A stretch of 64,000 bases of DNA, taken from Bombiscardovia asteroides_K. Lineage in GTDB: Bacteria; Actinomycetota; Actinomycetes; Actinomycetales; Bifidobacteriaceae. Shown piece after piece: positions 43,668 to 51,822 of the stretch. Numbering within the stretch: position 1 is the first letter of the stretch; each line of letters starts with the position of its first letter. The notes below the pieces were generated by a model. The model saw only the letters and a list, made by a program, of their open reading frames with translations, was not told the origin of the DNA and did not search any database. A program made the position numbers and the translations under genes. The stretch spans positions 1,550,001 through 1,614,000 of the forward strand of contig NZ_CP181447.1 in the NCBI RefSeq assembly GCF_048001765.1. Reading direction: 5' to 3'.

Positions 43668-43754
43668 GGGCCCCAGTCTAGCCACGGGAGTTCCACCTCT
43701 GCCCGTCCAGAAGGCTTCTTGCCGGAATTTCTACAACCCGAACAGCGCCTGTTT

Positions 43755-44567
43755 CTAGAGCACGGTATGCAGGAACTCAGCGAACCTCTCGGTGCGCGGA
43801 TTGTCGATGATGTCAGGACCCCCCTGTTCCACTACGACACCCTGGTCCATAAAGACAATCTGCTCGGCCACCTCGCGGGCAAAGCCCATCTCATGGGTGA
43901 CCACCACCATGGTCATGCCTTGTTGAGCCACCTGCCGCATGACCCCCAGAACCTCCCCCACCAGCTCCGGATCCAGGGCTGAGGTGGGCTCATCGAAGAG
44001 CATGATGTCAGGGTGCATGGCCAGGGCTCGCGCGATGGCCACACGCTGTTGCTGGCCGCCGGAGAGCTGAGCGGGATAATAGTCCATCCTGTCCTCCAGC
44101 CCTACACGTTCCAGCTGTGCCTGTGCCTCCTTGCGGGCATCGGTCTTGGGAACCCGTCCCACATGGACCGGCGCCTCCATGACGTTTTCCAAGGCGGTCA
44201 TGTGGGGGAAGAGGTTGAAACGCTGGAAGACCATGCCGATCTTGGAGCGCTGCCTGGCAATGGCCTTGTCGTCCAGGGTCTGCAGCACAGGGCCCTTGCT
44301 GGTATCGACCTTCCGGTATCCGGTCAGCTCGCCGTCTACATAAATCTCGCCGGCTGTACGGGTCTCCAACTGGTTGATCAGCCTCAGTAGCGTTGACTTG
44401 CCGGAACCGGAAGGCCCCAGGACGGCCGTTACCGTGCCGGGCATGACCTCCAGGTTGATTCCACGCAGCACATGCTGATCGCCGAATACCTTGTGCACAT
44501 TTCTGATGACGATGGCCGGATCCTTGCCGCCTTGACGGTCTTTCCTGGTCTGCCTGTCCTCGTCCAT
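43755..44567 (-). CDS. Amino-acid ABC transporter ATPase (GlnQ type)
   Basis: A 270-residue ATPase: Walker A GPSGSGKSTLLRLIN (about residues 51-65), Q-loop MVFQRFNLFPHMTALENV, signature QLSGGQQQRVAIARAL, Walker B IMLFDEPTSALDPELVGEV. These are typical of polar amino-acid importers. GGAGGAGAATC precedes ATG 44567. It is the third gene of an SBP-permease-ATPase operon. Confidence 0.92.
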   Translation of the reverse strand: MDEDRQTRKDRQGGKDPAIVIRNVHKVFGDQHVLRGINLEVMPGTVTAVLGPSGSGKSTLLRLINQLETRTAGEIYVDGELTGYRKVDTSKGPVLQTLDDKAIARQRSKIGMVFQRFNLFPHMTALENVMEAPVHVGRVPKTDARKEAQAQLERVGLEDRMDYYPAQLSGGQQQRVAIARALAMHPDIMLFDEPTSALDPELVGEVLGVMRQVAQQGMTMVVVTHEMGFAREVAEQIVFMDQGVVVEQGGPDIIDNPRTERFAEFLHTVL

Positions 44568-44583
44568 GATTCTCCTCCTGCGC

Positions 44584-45558
44584 TCAGGCGTTCAGCCCGG
44601 CCATCATGACCTTGTTGACCTTGTCAGTCTCCTGACGGGTCTGCGGGTCCTCGCCATCCTTGCCGTCCTTGGCCCCCGATCCGGCCAGGGGCCGCGAGTC
44701 GAAGCCCTTGCCGTAATGCTTCTCCAACTGGGCCTGGATGACCATGAGCACAGAGGTGATGACCAGGTACCAGATGCAGGCCACAATCAGCAGCGGGATG
44801 GTCTTGTAGATGCGGTTGGCGATGGCGTTGGTGGCGAACTGGAGTTCCAGGGTGAAGGGCACGGCAAGAGCCAGGGACGTGGTCTTGAGCATGCCGATGG
44901 TCTCATTGCCGGTAGGCGGCACAATGATGCGCATGGCTTGGGGCAGGACGATCCGCCGCATGATCATGGACGGCGGCATGCCCAGAGCCTTGGCTGCCTC
45001 CTCCTGGCCGGGATCCACAGCCTCGATGCCGGCACGGACGATTTCAGAAAGATAGGCGGCCTCATTGAGACCCAGACCCAGAACCGTAGCCACGGTGGCG
45101 TTCAGCACGGTCTTGGTGTCAATACTCCAGAATTCGGGACCGAAGGGAATGCCGATGGCCAGCTTGGGTATCAGCACGGAGAGCAGACCCCAGAAGACCA
45201 ACTGGGTATATACAGGAGTGCCACGGAAGAACCAGATGAAGAACCAACTGACCCAGCGCAGGACCGGATTGGAGGATTTGCGCATGACTGCCAGGATGAT
45301 GGCCAGTATTGTGGCAAGGACCATGGCATAGACGGTCAGCAGAAGGGTCCACTTGATGCCGTCCAGGACGTGCTCATTGAAGAGGTACTTCCAGACCGTG
45401 GGCCAATCAAAGTTGGGGTTGGTCACCATGCCGTGGATCAGCATGGCCACGAAGATGGCCACGATGACTGCAGCCACGATCGGCCCTGGCTTACGCACCG
45501 GCCTGGCATGTATTCTGCCGGGGATCTGAATCTGGTCCGTCCCCTTCTTGGTATGCAT
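44584..45558 (-). CDS. Amino-acid ABC transporter permease (GlnP/HisM type)
   Basis: A 324-residue permease. After a polar N-terminal tail come four to five hydrophobic segments with the family motifs FRGTPVYTQLVFWG (about residues 136-149) and GLNEAAYLSEIVRAGIEAVDPGQEEAAKALGM (split, about 180-212), the coupling loop of polar amino-acid permeases. The C-terminal tail of about 45 charged residues after the last membrane segment is longer than usual. Confidence 0.9.
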   Translation of the reverse strand: MHTKKGTDQIQIPGRIHARPVRKPGPIVAAVIVAIFVAMLIHGMVTNPNFDWPTVWKYLFNEHVLDGIKWTLLLTVYAMVLATILAIILAVMRKSSNPVLRWVSWFFIWFFRGTPVYTQLVFWGLLSVLIPKLAIGIPFGPEFWSIDTKTVLNATVATVLGLGLNEAAYLSEIVRAGIEAVDPGQEEAAKALGMPPSMIMRRIVLPQAMRIIVPPTGNETIGMLKTTSLALAVPFTLELQFATNAIANRIYKTIPLLIVACIWYLVITSVLMVIQAQLEKHYGKGFDSRPLAGSGAKDGKDGEDPQTRQETDKVNKVMMAGLNA

Positions 45559-45622
45559 CTCCTGCTTCCTTCCGCACCGCTGTACTTGTTCAGGCCTAGC
45601 CTATTGGCCGAATCACCTGATT

Positions 45623-45656
45623 AGGCGCGGGTCGCCCGAAGTGACGACCCGCGCCT
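45623..45656 (-). repeat. Perfect 12-bp intercistronic hairpin
   Basis: AGGCGCGGGTCG (45623-45634) and CGACCCGCGCCT (45645-45656) around a 10-nt loop, 10 nt past the SBP stop and before the permease gene. No T-run follows, so it is more likely an mRNA-stabilising or partly terminating hairpin that raises SBP over permease expression. Confidence 0.7.
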
Positions 45657-45665
45657 GGCCTTGTC

Positions 45666-46604
45666 TCAGTCAGAGACCGCAGGATTGATCTCGGCCTTTT
45701 CGACCGCACCGCTCTGGACGCCCCAGTTCTTGAGGATCTTGGCGTAGACGCCGTCGTCGATCAGCTTCTGAAGAGCCGCCTGGGTGGCCTCGGCCATGCC
45801 GCTGCCCTTCTTGAGAGCGGCACCTTGCAGGACGATGTCGGTATCCTTGCCCAGCTTCTCCAGCTGGCCGTTGGTCTGCTTGATGGCATACCCGGTCACC
45901 TGGGAGTCGGCGTAGAAGACGTCGATCTTTCCGTTGACCACTGCCGTGGCGGCATCGGTCTGCTGCTTGTAGGACTGCACATCCACGGGCTTCTTGCCCT
46001 TGGCCTTGCACTCGGCCGAGATCTTGTCAGCCGCCTGCTGCTCTTCGATGGTCCCGGTCTGCACGCCGACCTTGACACCACAGATGTCGTCAGGATTGAT
46101 TTTGGAAGGGTTGCCCTTCTTGACGGCAAAAGCCGTGCCCGCCTTGAAGGTGGTGACGAAGTCGACCGACTGCATCCGCTCCTTGGTGATGGTGAAGCTG
46201 GAGATGCCCGCGTCATACTTGCTACCGATGGCTGGGATGATGGTATCGAAGGAGGCGCTGACCATCTCCCCCTCGAGCCCCATGACCTTGGCAATGGCGT
46301 TCGACAGGTCAACGTCATAGCCAATGGGGGTCTTTCCGTCCTCATTCATGAACTCGCCAGGTGCATATGAGGTCTCCATACCCACGGTCAGCTTGCCGTC
46401 CTTGGAAACCGACTCGGGCACCTTGGCCGCGATGGCTGGATCCTTCTTGATGCCGCTGACGTCAAAAGCCGCTGGATGGGAGCTGGTGGTGGCCTTGCCC
46501 GACGCACTGCTGGTGTCCGCCTCGTCGGTGGTTCCGCAGGCTCCGACGGAGGCCAGCAGGGTGATACTCAGAGCCGCCGCCAACACCGCCTTGATCTTGC
46601 CCAT
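45666..46604 (-). CDS. Amino-acid ABC transporter substrate-binding lipoprotein (family 3)
   Basis: A 312-residue solute-binding protein. Lipoprotein signal MGKIKAVLAAALSITLLA with lipobox SVGAC; lipidated Cys near residue 23. Family-3 landmarks: KLTVGMETSYAPGEFM, IGYDVDLSNAIAKVMGL, SFDTIIPAIGSKYDAGISSF and VGVQTGTIEEQQA. First gene of the operon, GAGGAGAAG before ATG 46604. The likely ligand is a polar or basic amino acid; an ARG-box-like site over its promoter points towards arginine or related compounds, but only as inference. Confidence 0.9.
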   Translation of the reverse strand: MGKIKAVLAAALSITLLASVGACGTTDEADTSSASGKATTSSHPAAFDVSGIKKDPAIAAKVPESVSKDGKLTVGMETSYAPGEFMNEDGKTPIGYDVDLSNAIAKVMGLEGEMVSASFDTIIPAIGSKYDAGISSFTITKERMQSVDFVTTFKAGTAFAVKKGNPSKINPDDICGVKVGVQTGTIEEQQAADKISAECKAKGKKPVDVQSYKQQTDAATAVVNGKIDVFYADSQVTGYAIKQTNGQLEKLGKDTDIVLQGAALKKGSGMAEATQAALQKLIDDGVYAKILKNWGVQSGAVEKAEINPAVSD

Positions 46605-46659
46605 GTCTTCTCCTCTTCCGGACCGCCCCGAAGCGACCCCTCATTGCCCTTGATTGACA

Positions 46660-46695
46660 TGCACTATTATGCACACATTTGTATTTTTATGCATA
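46660..46695. promoter_or_regulatory. ARG-box-like operator pair upstream of the amino-acid importer
   Basis: TGCACTATTATGCA (46660-46673) is an imperfect palindrome of the TGCA-N6-TGCA type, and TATGCATA (46688-46695) is a perfect 8-bp one. The second overlaps the -10 box. ArgR boxes in bacteria are AT-rich palindromes of this kind, usually in pairs. Confidence 0.4.
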
Positions 46696-46714
46696 CAGAA
46701 TAAGGTTAACTCAA
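46686..46714 (-). promoter_or_regulatory. Candidate promoter of the amino-acid ABC operon
   Basis: On the minus strand TTGAGT (46709-46714) and CATAAA (46686-46691) are 17 nt apart, 82 nt before the SBP start. The rest of the 292-bp gap up to smpB shows only a short GCCC/GGGC hairpin (46827-46839). Confidence 0.5.
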
Positions 46715-46896
46715 TCCTGCTGACTGACTACCCTGTTATTTTTGGCTCTATAGCAGGCCACAGACGCTATTCAACACTGTCGATTGCCTCTAGCCCCGGG
46801 CGTGTCGAATGTGTATAGAACGGGAAGCCCTCAGTGGGCGATTGTCGGTCGTTATGAAATTCAGGGAATTCAGTAGGTTTATCTAAGTGTAAGTGC

Positions 46897-47373
46897 TCAG
46901 CCCCGCCGGTTGCGGTAGCGCATGGCCCTTTGAGCCTCGCGGCGATCCTGCTCCTCCCTCAGAGACTGGCGCTTGTCATACTCACGCTTTCCTCGGGCCA
47001 CAGCGATCTCGACCTTAACCCTGCCGTCCTTGAAATACAGACTCAAAGGGACGATTGTATAGCCCTTGGCCTGAATCTGCCGCTCCAAACGAACGATCTG
47101 CTTGGCATGGAGGAGCAACTTGCGCTTGCGCTTGGGGGCGTGGTTGTTCCAGGTGCCATTGAGGTATTCAGGGATATTGGCGTTCTCCAGCCAGACCTCG
47201 TGCCGCCGGTCAATGCTGACGAATGACTCGGCCAGGGAGGCACGCCCCTCGCGCAGAGACTTGACCTCGGTCCCGGTCAGCGCGATGCCGGCCTCGTACC
47301 GATCCTCGATCTGGTAGTCATGACGGGCCCTGCGGTTCTGGGCGATCATCGACGTGCCGGTTTCCTTAGCCAT
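46897..47373 (-). CDS. smpB: SsrA-binding protein
   Basis: A 158-residue SmpB, partner of tmRNA in ribosome rescue. The N-terminal OB fold has IALTGTEVKSLREGRASLAESFV (split, about residues 30-52) and PKRKRKLLLHAKQI; the C-terminal tail KREYDKRQSLREEQDRREA is the helix that enters the empty mRNA channel. AGGAGG before ATG 47373. It is the last gene of the prfB-ftsE-ftsX-CHAP-smpB cluster. The tmRNA gene itself is not in the window. Confidence 0.97.
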   Translation of the reverse strand: MAKETGTSMIAQNRRARHDYQIEDRYEAGIALTGTEVKSLREGRASLAESFVSIDRRHEVWLENANIPEYLNGTWNNHAPKRKRKLLLHAKQIVRLERQIQAKGYTIVPLSLYFKDGRVKVEIAVARGKREYDKRQSLREEQDRREAQRAMRYRNRRG

Positions 47374-47465
47374 AATATCCTCCTCCTGATCGCGCCAAGG
47401 AGGCTACTTGGCACTCCGGACAGCGATAATACCGTTCCAAGCGGCGGACCTGGCCCGCATCGGCA

Positions 47466-48890
47466 TCAGTAATGAATGTATTGGTAGTTGCCTGCCCCAT
47501 AGACCGTTTCATAGGTAGGGAAGGAGGCGAAGCCTGCACCTCCTTCGGAGATGAGTACCGATCCATCTGCATTGACCCGCTCGACCACAGCTACGTGGCC
47601 ATAGGTCCAGTTGGCGTTCCAACGAGTTACCCGCTGGCCACGGGCGAAGACCATGGCAGCACCGACATGGGGAGTATTATTGACTAAATAGCCCAATTTA
47701 CGTGCATTGCCAGCCCAATCAGCCCCATTACCCATATAGGATCCCACAGGAAGAGACAGCTGCGAGCGGCGTGTATAGGCCCAAAGCGTACACTGCGGGT
47801 AAGAATAAGCACTACCGCCCACTGTGTTGCCAGTCTTATGGCCATAGCAGAATCCAGAACCTGAAGGACAGCTGCCGGGCACCGCATAATTCATACCGGA
47901 GGCGCCGCTACCGCCACCGTTGCCTCTGCCACTATTGCCACCGCCGCCATTGTTACTGGGCGGGTTAGGCCGTGAATTCTGTGCTGGACGGGTGCCGCCA
48001 CCATTGCTGATTTGCTGTGCTCCGCCGGAATGCGGGTCAGCTCTGCCGCCCGCATTGCCTGTGTTCAGAGAGTCAATCATGGATTCGGTGGCTACAATTT
48101 CTGCAGCCTCTCGGGCAGACTGTGTGGTCAGGGCAGCCTTTTGGCTTTCCAACTGCTTGCGGGCTGCAGTACCTTGGTCACGTAGGGCCTGCAAGTGGTC
48201 CTGTTTGGCCTGAGCCGCCGCTACAGCCTGCTGGGCTAACGCCTGCTGTTGGTCAGCCTTGGCCTTAAGCGTGCTGATCTGCTCCTCAATGGCCTCCAGA
48301 CGCTGCTTCCGGTTCATGGAGGAGTTGAGGGTGTTGGCCGCATCGTTGGCCGCATTGGCTTCGGACCTGGTTACAGCCGCATCGGACTGCATCTTGTCTA
48401 CAAAATCCTGGGTACTTGAAGACTTGGTCACCACATCCATGATCTGAGAAGTCTCGGACCCATGAAAACTCTTTCTGGCCATCTGTGCCACGCCAGCCTT
48501 GGCATCGTCATAATCGAGACCTGTCTGACGTATCTTGGCCTCCAGGTCTGCACGGTCCTTGCGGGCAGCCTCCAGGCGGTCGTTGGTGGCCTGAACCAAG
48601 CTGTCGGCCTGTTCGGCCTGCTGCTGGGCATCGTTAGCGCTTTGCTGCGCAGCCGGAATCTGGTTGGAGGTCAAATCATCGAGACTCAGTATCTGATTGG
48701 CCAGCTGGGCGCTGACACCAGCCAGCTTGCTCTTCAGGGCCGCGTGGTTCTGAACTTGCTGCTGGTAGCTGCTCCAGTCGGCTCGGGCGGGTTCGGGGGC
48801 TACTGACAGTCCGAGGATTCCGCCGCCCAGCATCATGGCCAACGATCCGACGAGACCGCAAATAGCCTCCCACCGTTTGGTACGATTCAT
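47466..48890 (-). CDS. Secreted CHAP-domain peptidoglycan hydrolase with coiled coil
   Basis: A 474-residue exported protein. Signal peptide at residues about 1-38, cut after ARA. Residues about 40-275 are two long Ala/Gln-rich coiled-coil stretches, then a Gly/Asn/Pro-rich linker (about 280-330), then a CHAP amidase/endopeptidase domain with the catalytic Cys in YPQCTLWAYTRR and His in YGHVAVVE. This layout matches PcsB, whose coiled coil is the target of FtsX; the gene directly follows ftsX. ATG 48890 has GAGGG at good spacing, better than the GTG at 48905. Likely splits septal peptidoglycan under FtsEX control. Confidence 0.92.
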   Translation of the reverse strand: MNRTKRWEAICGLVGSLAMMLGGGILGLSVAPEPARADWSSYQQQVQNHAALKSKLAGVSAQLANQILSLDDLTSNQIPAAQQSANDAQQQAEQADSLVQATNDRLEAARKDRADLEAKIRQTGLDYDDAKAGVAQMARKSFHGSETSQIMDVVTKSSSTQDFVDKMQSDAAVTRSEANAANDAANTLNSSMNRKQRLEAIEEQISTLKAKADQQQALAQQAVAAAQAKQDHLQALRDQGTAARKQLESQKAALTTQSAREAAEIVATESMIDSLNTGNAGGRADPHSGGAQQISNGGGTRPAQNSRPNPPSNNGGGGNSGRGNGGGSGASGMNYAVPGSCPSGSGFCYGHKTGNTVGGSAYSYPQCTLWAYTRRSQLSLPVGSYMGNGADWAGNARKLGYLVNNTPHVGAAMVFARGQRVTRWNANWTYGHVAVVERVNADGSVLISEGGAGFASFPTYETVYGAGNYQYIHY

Positions 48891-48975
48891 GGTCAAGTCC
48901 CTCACTATCGTTTTCCATGCTAGTCACCATTATGACAGAGATTGCGCCCCCAATCGATTGGCCAGTCGCCGAAAA

Positions 48976-49899
48976 TCAGGTACGCAAATACCGCCGCAAA
49001 GAGATGGAAGAGGCCAGTGCGGATAAGAGCATGGCCCCCAGGATCAAGGCTGGCGCTATGAGCAGTACTGTGGACTGGTTCACAAAAGGCATCCATTGGA
49101 CCGTGCGAGCCAGCCAGTCGGTAATGAAGAGCTTAACGATGGCGCTTAGCGCTCCGACAGCCAGAAGCGAACCCAGCAGGGAGGCCACCACGCCCTCCAG
49201 GATGAAAGGCAAACGGATAGTCCAGTTGGATGCTCCCACCAGCCTCATGATTTCCGTCTCGTTCCGACGGGAGGCAGCGCTCATTCTGATAGTGGTGCCG
49301 GTCAGCAGAATGGCTACAATCACCATGACCACAGCCAGGACCAAGGTGACCGCTGTGGCCCTGTTGAGAATTTTGAAGACCGGGTCGAATATCTGACGCT
49401 GGTCGGAGACCTCTTCTACGCCATCGCGTCCTGACAAGACCTCGGAGACCACCTGGTACTTGGTCGGGTCCTTGAGCTTGAGCCGCAGGGAGGCCTGCAT
49501 GTCCGCCGCGGTCATGGTCCTTCCCTCGTAAGTGCCGTCAGGGTACTGCTTGAGGAAGGTGTTCTTGAAAAAGTCCTCACGGCTCTGATAGGTGATCTTG
49601 GCCACGGAGTCGCTCAGCTCGTTGTTAATGGTGTTCTCCAGCCTGACAATCTCGTCATCGGTGGGCGCCTTGCCGGTCGCGCATGAGGCCGCCTGGCTGG
49701 TGCCGTCCGGGCAGAGCCAGACCACCACCTCCACCTGGTCGTACCAGTCTCCCTTGGCCTTGCTGATTTGAGCCTGCATGAGTCCCGAGGCACCTATGAA
49801 CAGGAAGGAGATGAAGGTGACCAGCATGACCGAGAGGATCATGGACCCGTTGCGGCGCAGGTTGTCCCAGGTGCTGGAAAGGATGAACCGCAGTCTCAT
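48976..49899 (-). CDS. ftsX: Cell-division protein FtsX
   Basis: A 307-residue FtsX with the usual topology: a first membrane segment at about residues 20-42, a large extracellular loop (about 43-170) with a CPDGTSQAASCA cysteine pair, then three segments at about 180-205, 228-255 and 275-297. RMSAASRRNETEIMRLVGASNWTIRLPFILEG (split) is the conserved cytoplasmic loop. Its start overlaps the ftsE stop as ATGA (49896-49899). It transmits FtsE ATPase activity to the extracellular hydrolase. Confidence 0.95.
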   Translation of the reverse strand: MRLRFILSSTWDNLRRNGSMILSVMLVTFISFLFIGASGLMQAQISKAKGDWYDQVEVVVWLCPDGTSQAASCATGKAPTDDEIVRLENTINNELSDSVAKITYQSREDFFKNTFLKQYPDGTYEGRTMTAADMQASLRLKLKDPTKYQVVSEVLSGRDGVEEVSDQRQIFDPVFKILNRATAVTLVLAVVMVIVAILLTGTTIRMSAASRRNETEIMRLVGASNWTIRLPFILEGVVASLLGSLLAVGALSAIVKLFITDWLARTVQWMPFVNQSTVLLIAPALILGAMLLSALASSISLRRYLRT

Positions 49900-51725
49900 C
49901 GTGCCGCCTTCTTCTTGTCATCATGCTCATCCCGAGCCTGTGCTTCGTTCTCTCGACGGGACTTCCTGGCCGTCTTGGGGGCTTCAGGCGGAGCAGGAGG
50001 AGCCGGCGGGGCTCCCATGGGCTCAGCATCATGATGATTTTCGCTCACTGAGACCTTTTTATCGGCCCTGCTCTTCTCGGAAGCCTGTTTTGAGGATTTC
50101 GCGACGTCCTGCTTCATCTGGACCGCAGTATGACCTGACTTTCCGGTCGGCTCTGCCGGGCTGGAGCCATCAGCTCCCGAAGGCTGATTGGGCCTCTTGA
50201 ACCGTTGCTCACTATCAGAAGTCCTGGCAGAAGAGTTCTTCACCGACCGGCGGTCATTGGTCCTGTCATCATTTTTGGGAGCACTTTGACTCCGATCACG
50301 ATTGCGTTCGTCATGCTCAAGACCCTTGCTGTCATCGCTTCGTTTCCCGTCCTGCACCCTGTTGCTCGATTCCTCGGTCTGCCGACCCTGGAATCTGCCC
50401 TCAGCGGTTGTCTTGCGCTGATCAGCATCCGAACCGCTGGTAGGCTTGGGAGATTTTCTGGAAACTGTACGTTCAGTATGGGCGTGATTGACGGACTCAT
50501 CATGATCGGTACCTGCCTTGTCGCGGTCCCTGTCACCGGAACCGTCGCTCGACTGACCTGATTGATCCTTGCTGCTCTGAGCCACAGGCCTGCGGAATCG
50601 CTCATCCGAGTTCGAGTCGGTCCTCCGATCGGCCTGTCCTGCAGCCGCGTCTTCATGGCGGCTGGAATCTTCCTGCGCAGATTCAAGACTGCCCAGACCT
50701 TTGCCCCAGGTCAGGGTATCCTCAACCGAGGTGAAGACCTGCCCATAACGTCCGGTTCTGCCCGAATGCATGGACTTGGCCAGCCGTGCGATTCCTTCGT
50801 CGCCGTACTGACCCTGGTTGACGGCCTGTGCCACCGCTTGGACCACCTGCTTGGCCCCCTTGGTTCCATCCGCGATTGGCTCGGCAGCCGGACTGTTCCC
50901 ATCCTGCACAACGACCTGCACCGGGCGGCGTCCTCCAACTCCAGCCTTACGTGCACGGTCCAGGGCATCGCCGTCGGCAGGGTCACCGATGGCATGATGA
51001 GAGCGCGCAGCCACTTCGGCATCGGGGAAGAAGCGTGAAGAATCGTAGGAGCCGTGGGCCTCGTCGCGCATGATCCGACCAGTATGCAATTCCACCACCC
51101 GCTTGCGCATGGAGTTGACTATCTCCTCGTTGTGGGTGGCCATGACCACGGTGGTGCCGGTCCTGTTGATGGCATCCAGGACCTCCATGATCCCCAGGGA
51201 GGTGGTGGGATCAAGATTGCCGGTGGGCTCATCTGCCAGCAGAATTTCCGGGTTGTTGACGTAGGCCCTGGCCAGAGCCACACGCTGGGCCTCGCCGCCG
51301 GAAAGCTCGTGCGGGTAGTTGTGTTCCTTGCCCGTCAAACCCACTGTCTTGAGAACCTGGGGCACCAGGGTCTTGATAGTGGACCGACGGGCGCCGATAA
51401 CCTCAAGTGTAAAGGCCACGTTCTGCCACACGGTCTTGTTGTTGAGCAGTTTGTAATCCTGGAAAACGAAGCCAATGGAACGCCGGTAGCCGGGAATCTC
51501 GCGGTTGCGCAGACGTCGCAGGTCGTTGCCGGCCACGCGGATCTCCCCATCGGTGGCTTCCTCCTCGCGCAAGAGCAGACGCAACAGGGTGGTCTTGCCC
51601 GATCCGCTGGCACCCACCAGAAAAACGAAATCCCCTCGATTGACATCCAGGCTGATGTTATCCAAGGCTGGACGGGACCCCTTGGGGTAAATCTTGGTCA
51701 CGCCCTTGAGCGAAATCAACGCCAT
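49896..51725 (-). CDS. ftsE: Cell-division ATPase FtsE with a long disordered C-terminal tail
   Basis: A 609-residue protein. Residues 1 to about 228 are a complete FtsE ATPase: Walker A GASGSGKTTLLRLLLRE, Q-loop FVFQDYKLLNNKTV, signature ELSGGEAQRVALARAY, Walker B ILLADEPTGNLDP and H-loop VVMATHNEEIV. The remaining ~380 residues are low complexity, rich in Ser, Asp, Arg, Lys and Gln, with a Pro/Ala-rich APPAPPAPPEAP stretch and a basic end. FtsE is usually about 230 residues. No frameshift separates the two parts. The tail could bind FtsZ or other divisome parts, but this is a guess. Confidence 0.95.
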   Translation of the reverse strand: MALISLKGVTKIYPKGSRPALDNISLDVNRGDFVFLVGASGSGKTTLLRLLLREEEATDGEIRVAGNDLRRLRNREIPGYRRSIGFVFQDYKLLNNKTVWQNVAFTLEVIGARRSTIKTLVPQVLKTVGLTGKEHNYPHELSGGEAQRVALARAYVNNPEILLADEPTGNLDPTTSLGIMEVLDAINRTGTTVVMATHNEEIVNSMRKRVVELHTGRIMRDEAHGSYDSSRFFPDAEVAARSHHAIGDPADGDALDRARKAGVGGRRPVQVVVQDGNSPAAEPIADGTKGAKQVVQAVAQAVNQGQYGDEGIARLAKSMHSGRTGRYGQVFTSVEDTLTWGKGLGSLESAQEDSSRHEDAAAGQADRRTDSNSDERFRRPVAQSSKDQSGQSSDGSGDRDRDKAGTDHDESVNHAHTERTVSRKSPKPTSGSDADQRKTTAEGRFQGRQTEESSNRVQDGKRSDDSKGLEHDERNRDRSQSAPKNDDRTNDRRSVKNSSARTSDSEQRFKRPNQPSGADGSSPAEPTGKSGHTAVQMKQDVAKSSKQASEKSRADKKVSVSENHHDAEPMGAPPAPPAPPEAPKTARKSRRENEAQARDEHDDKKKAAR

Positions 51726-51822
51726 TTACACTCCGTTCCTCGGTATTCCCATACAGAGGCTATCAAGAAGACCGACACTACTCACTCATGAAACACCGAC
51801 CAGACCTGAGCTGGACGAAGCT

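Noticed and set aside
43668..43754. glmS ribozyme upstream of glmS
   Set aside because: The gap is short and shows no ribozyme-like pairing; the ribozyme is typical of Firmicutes.
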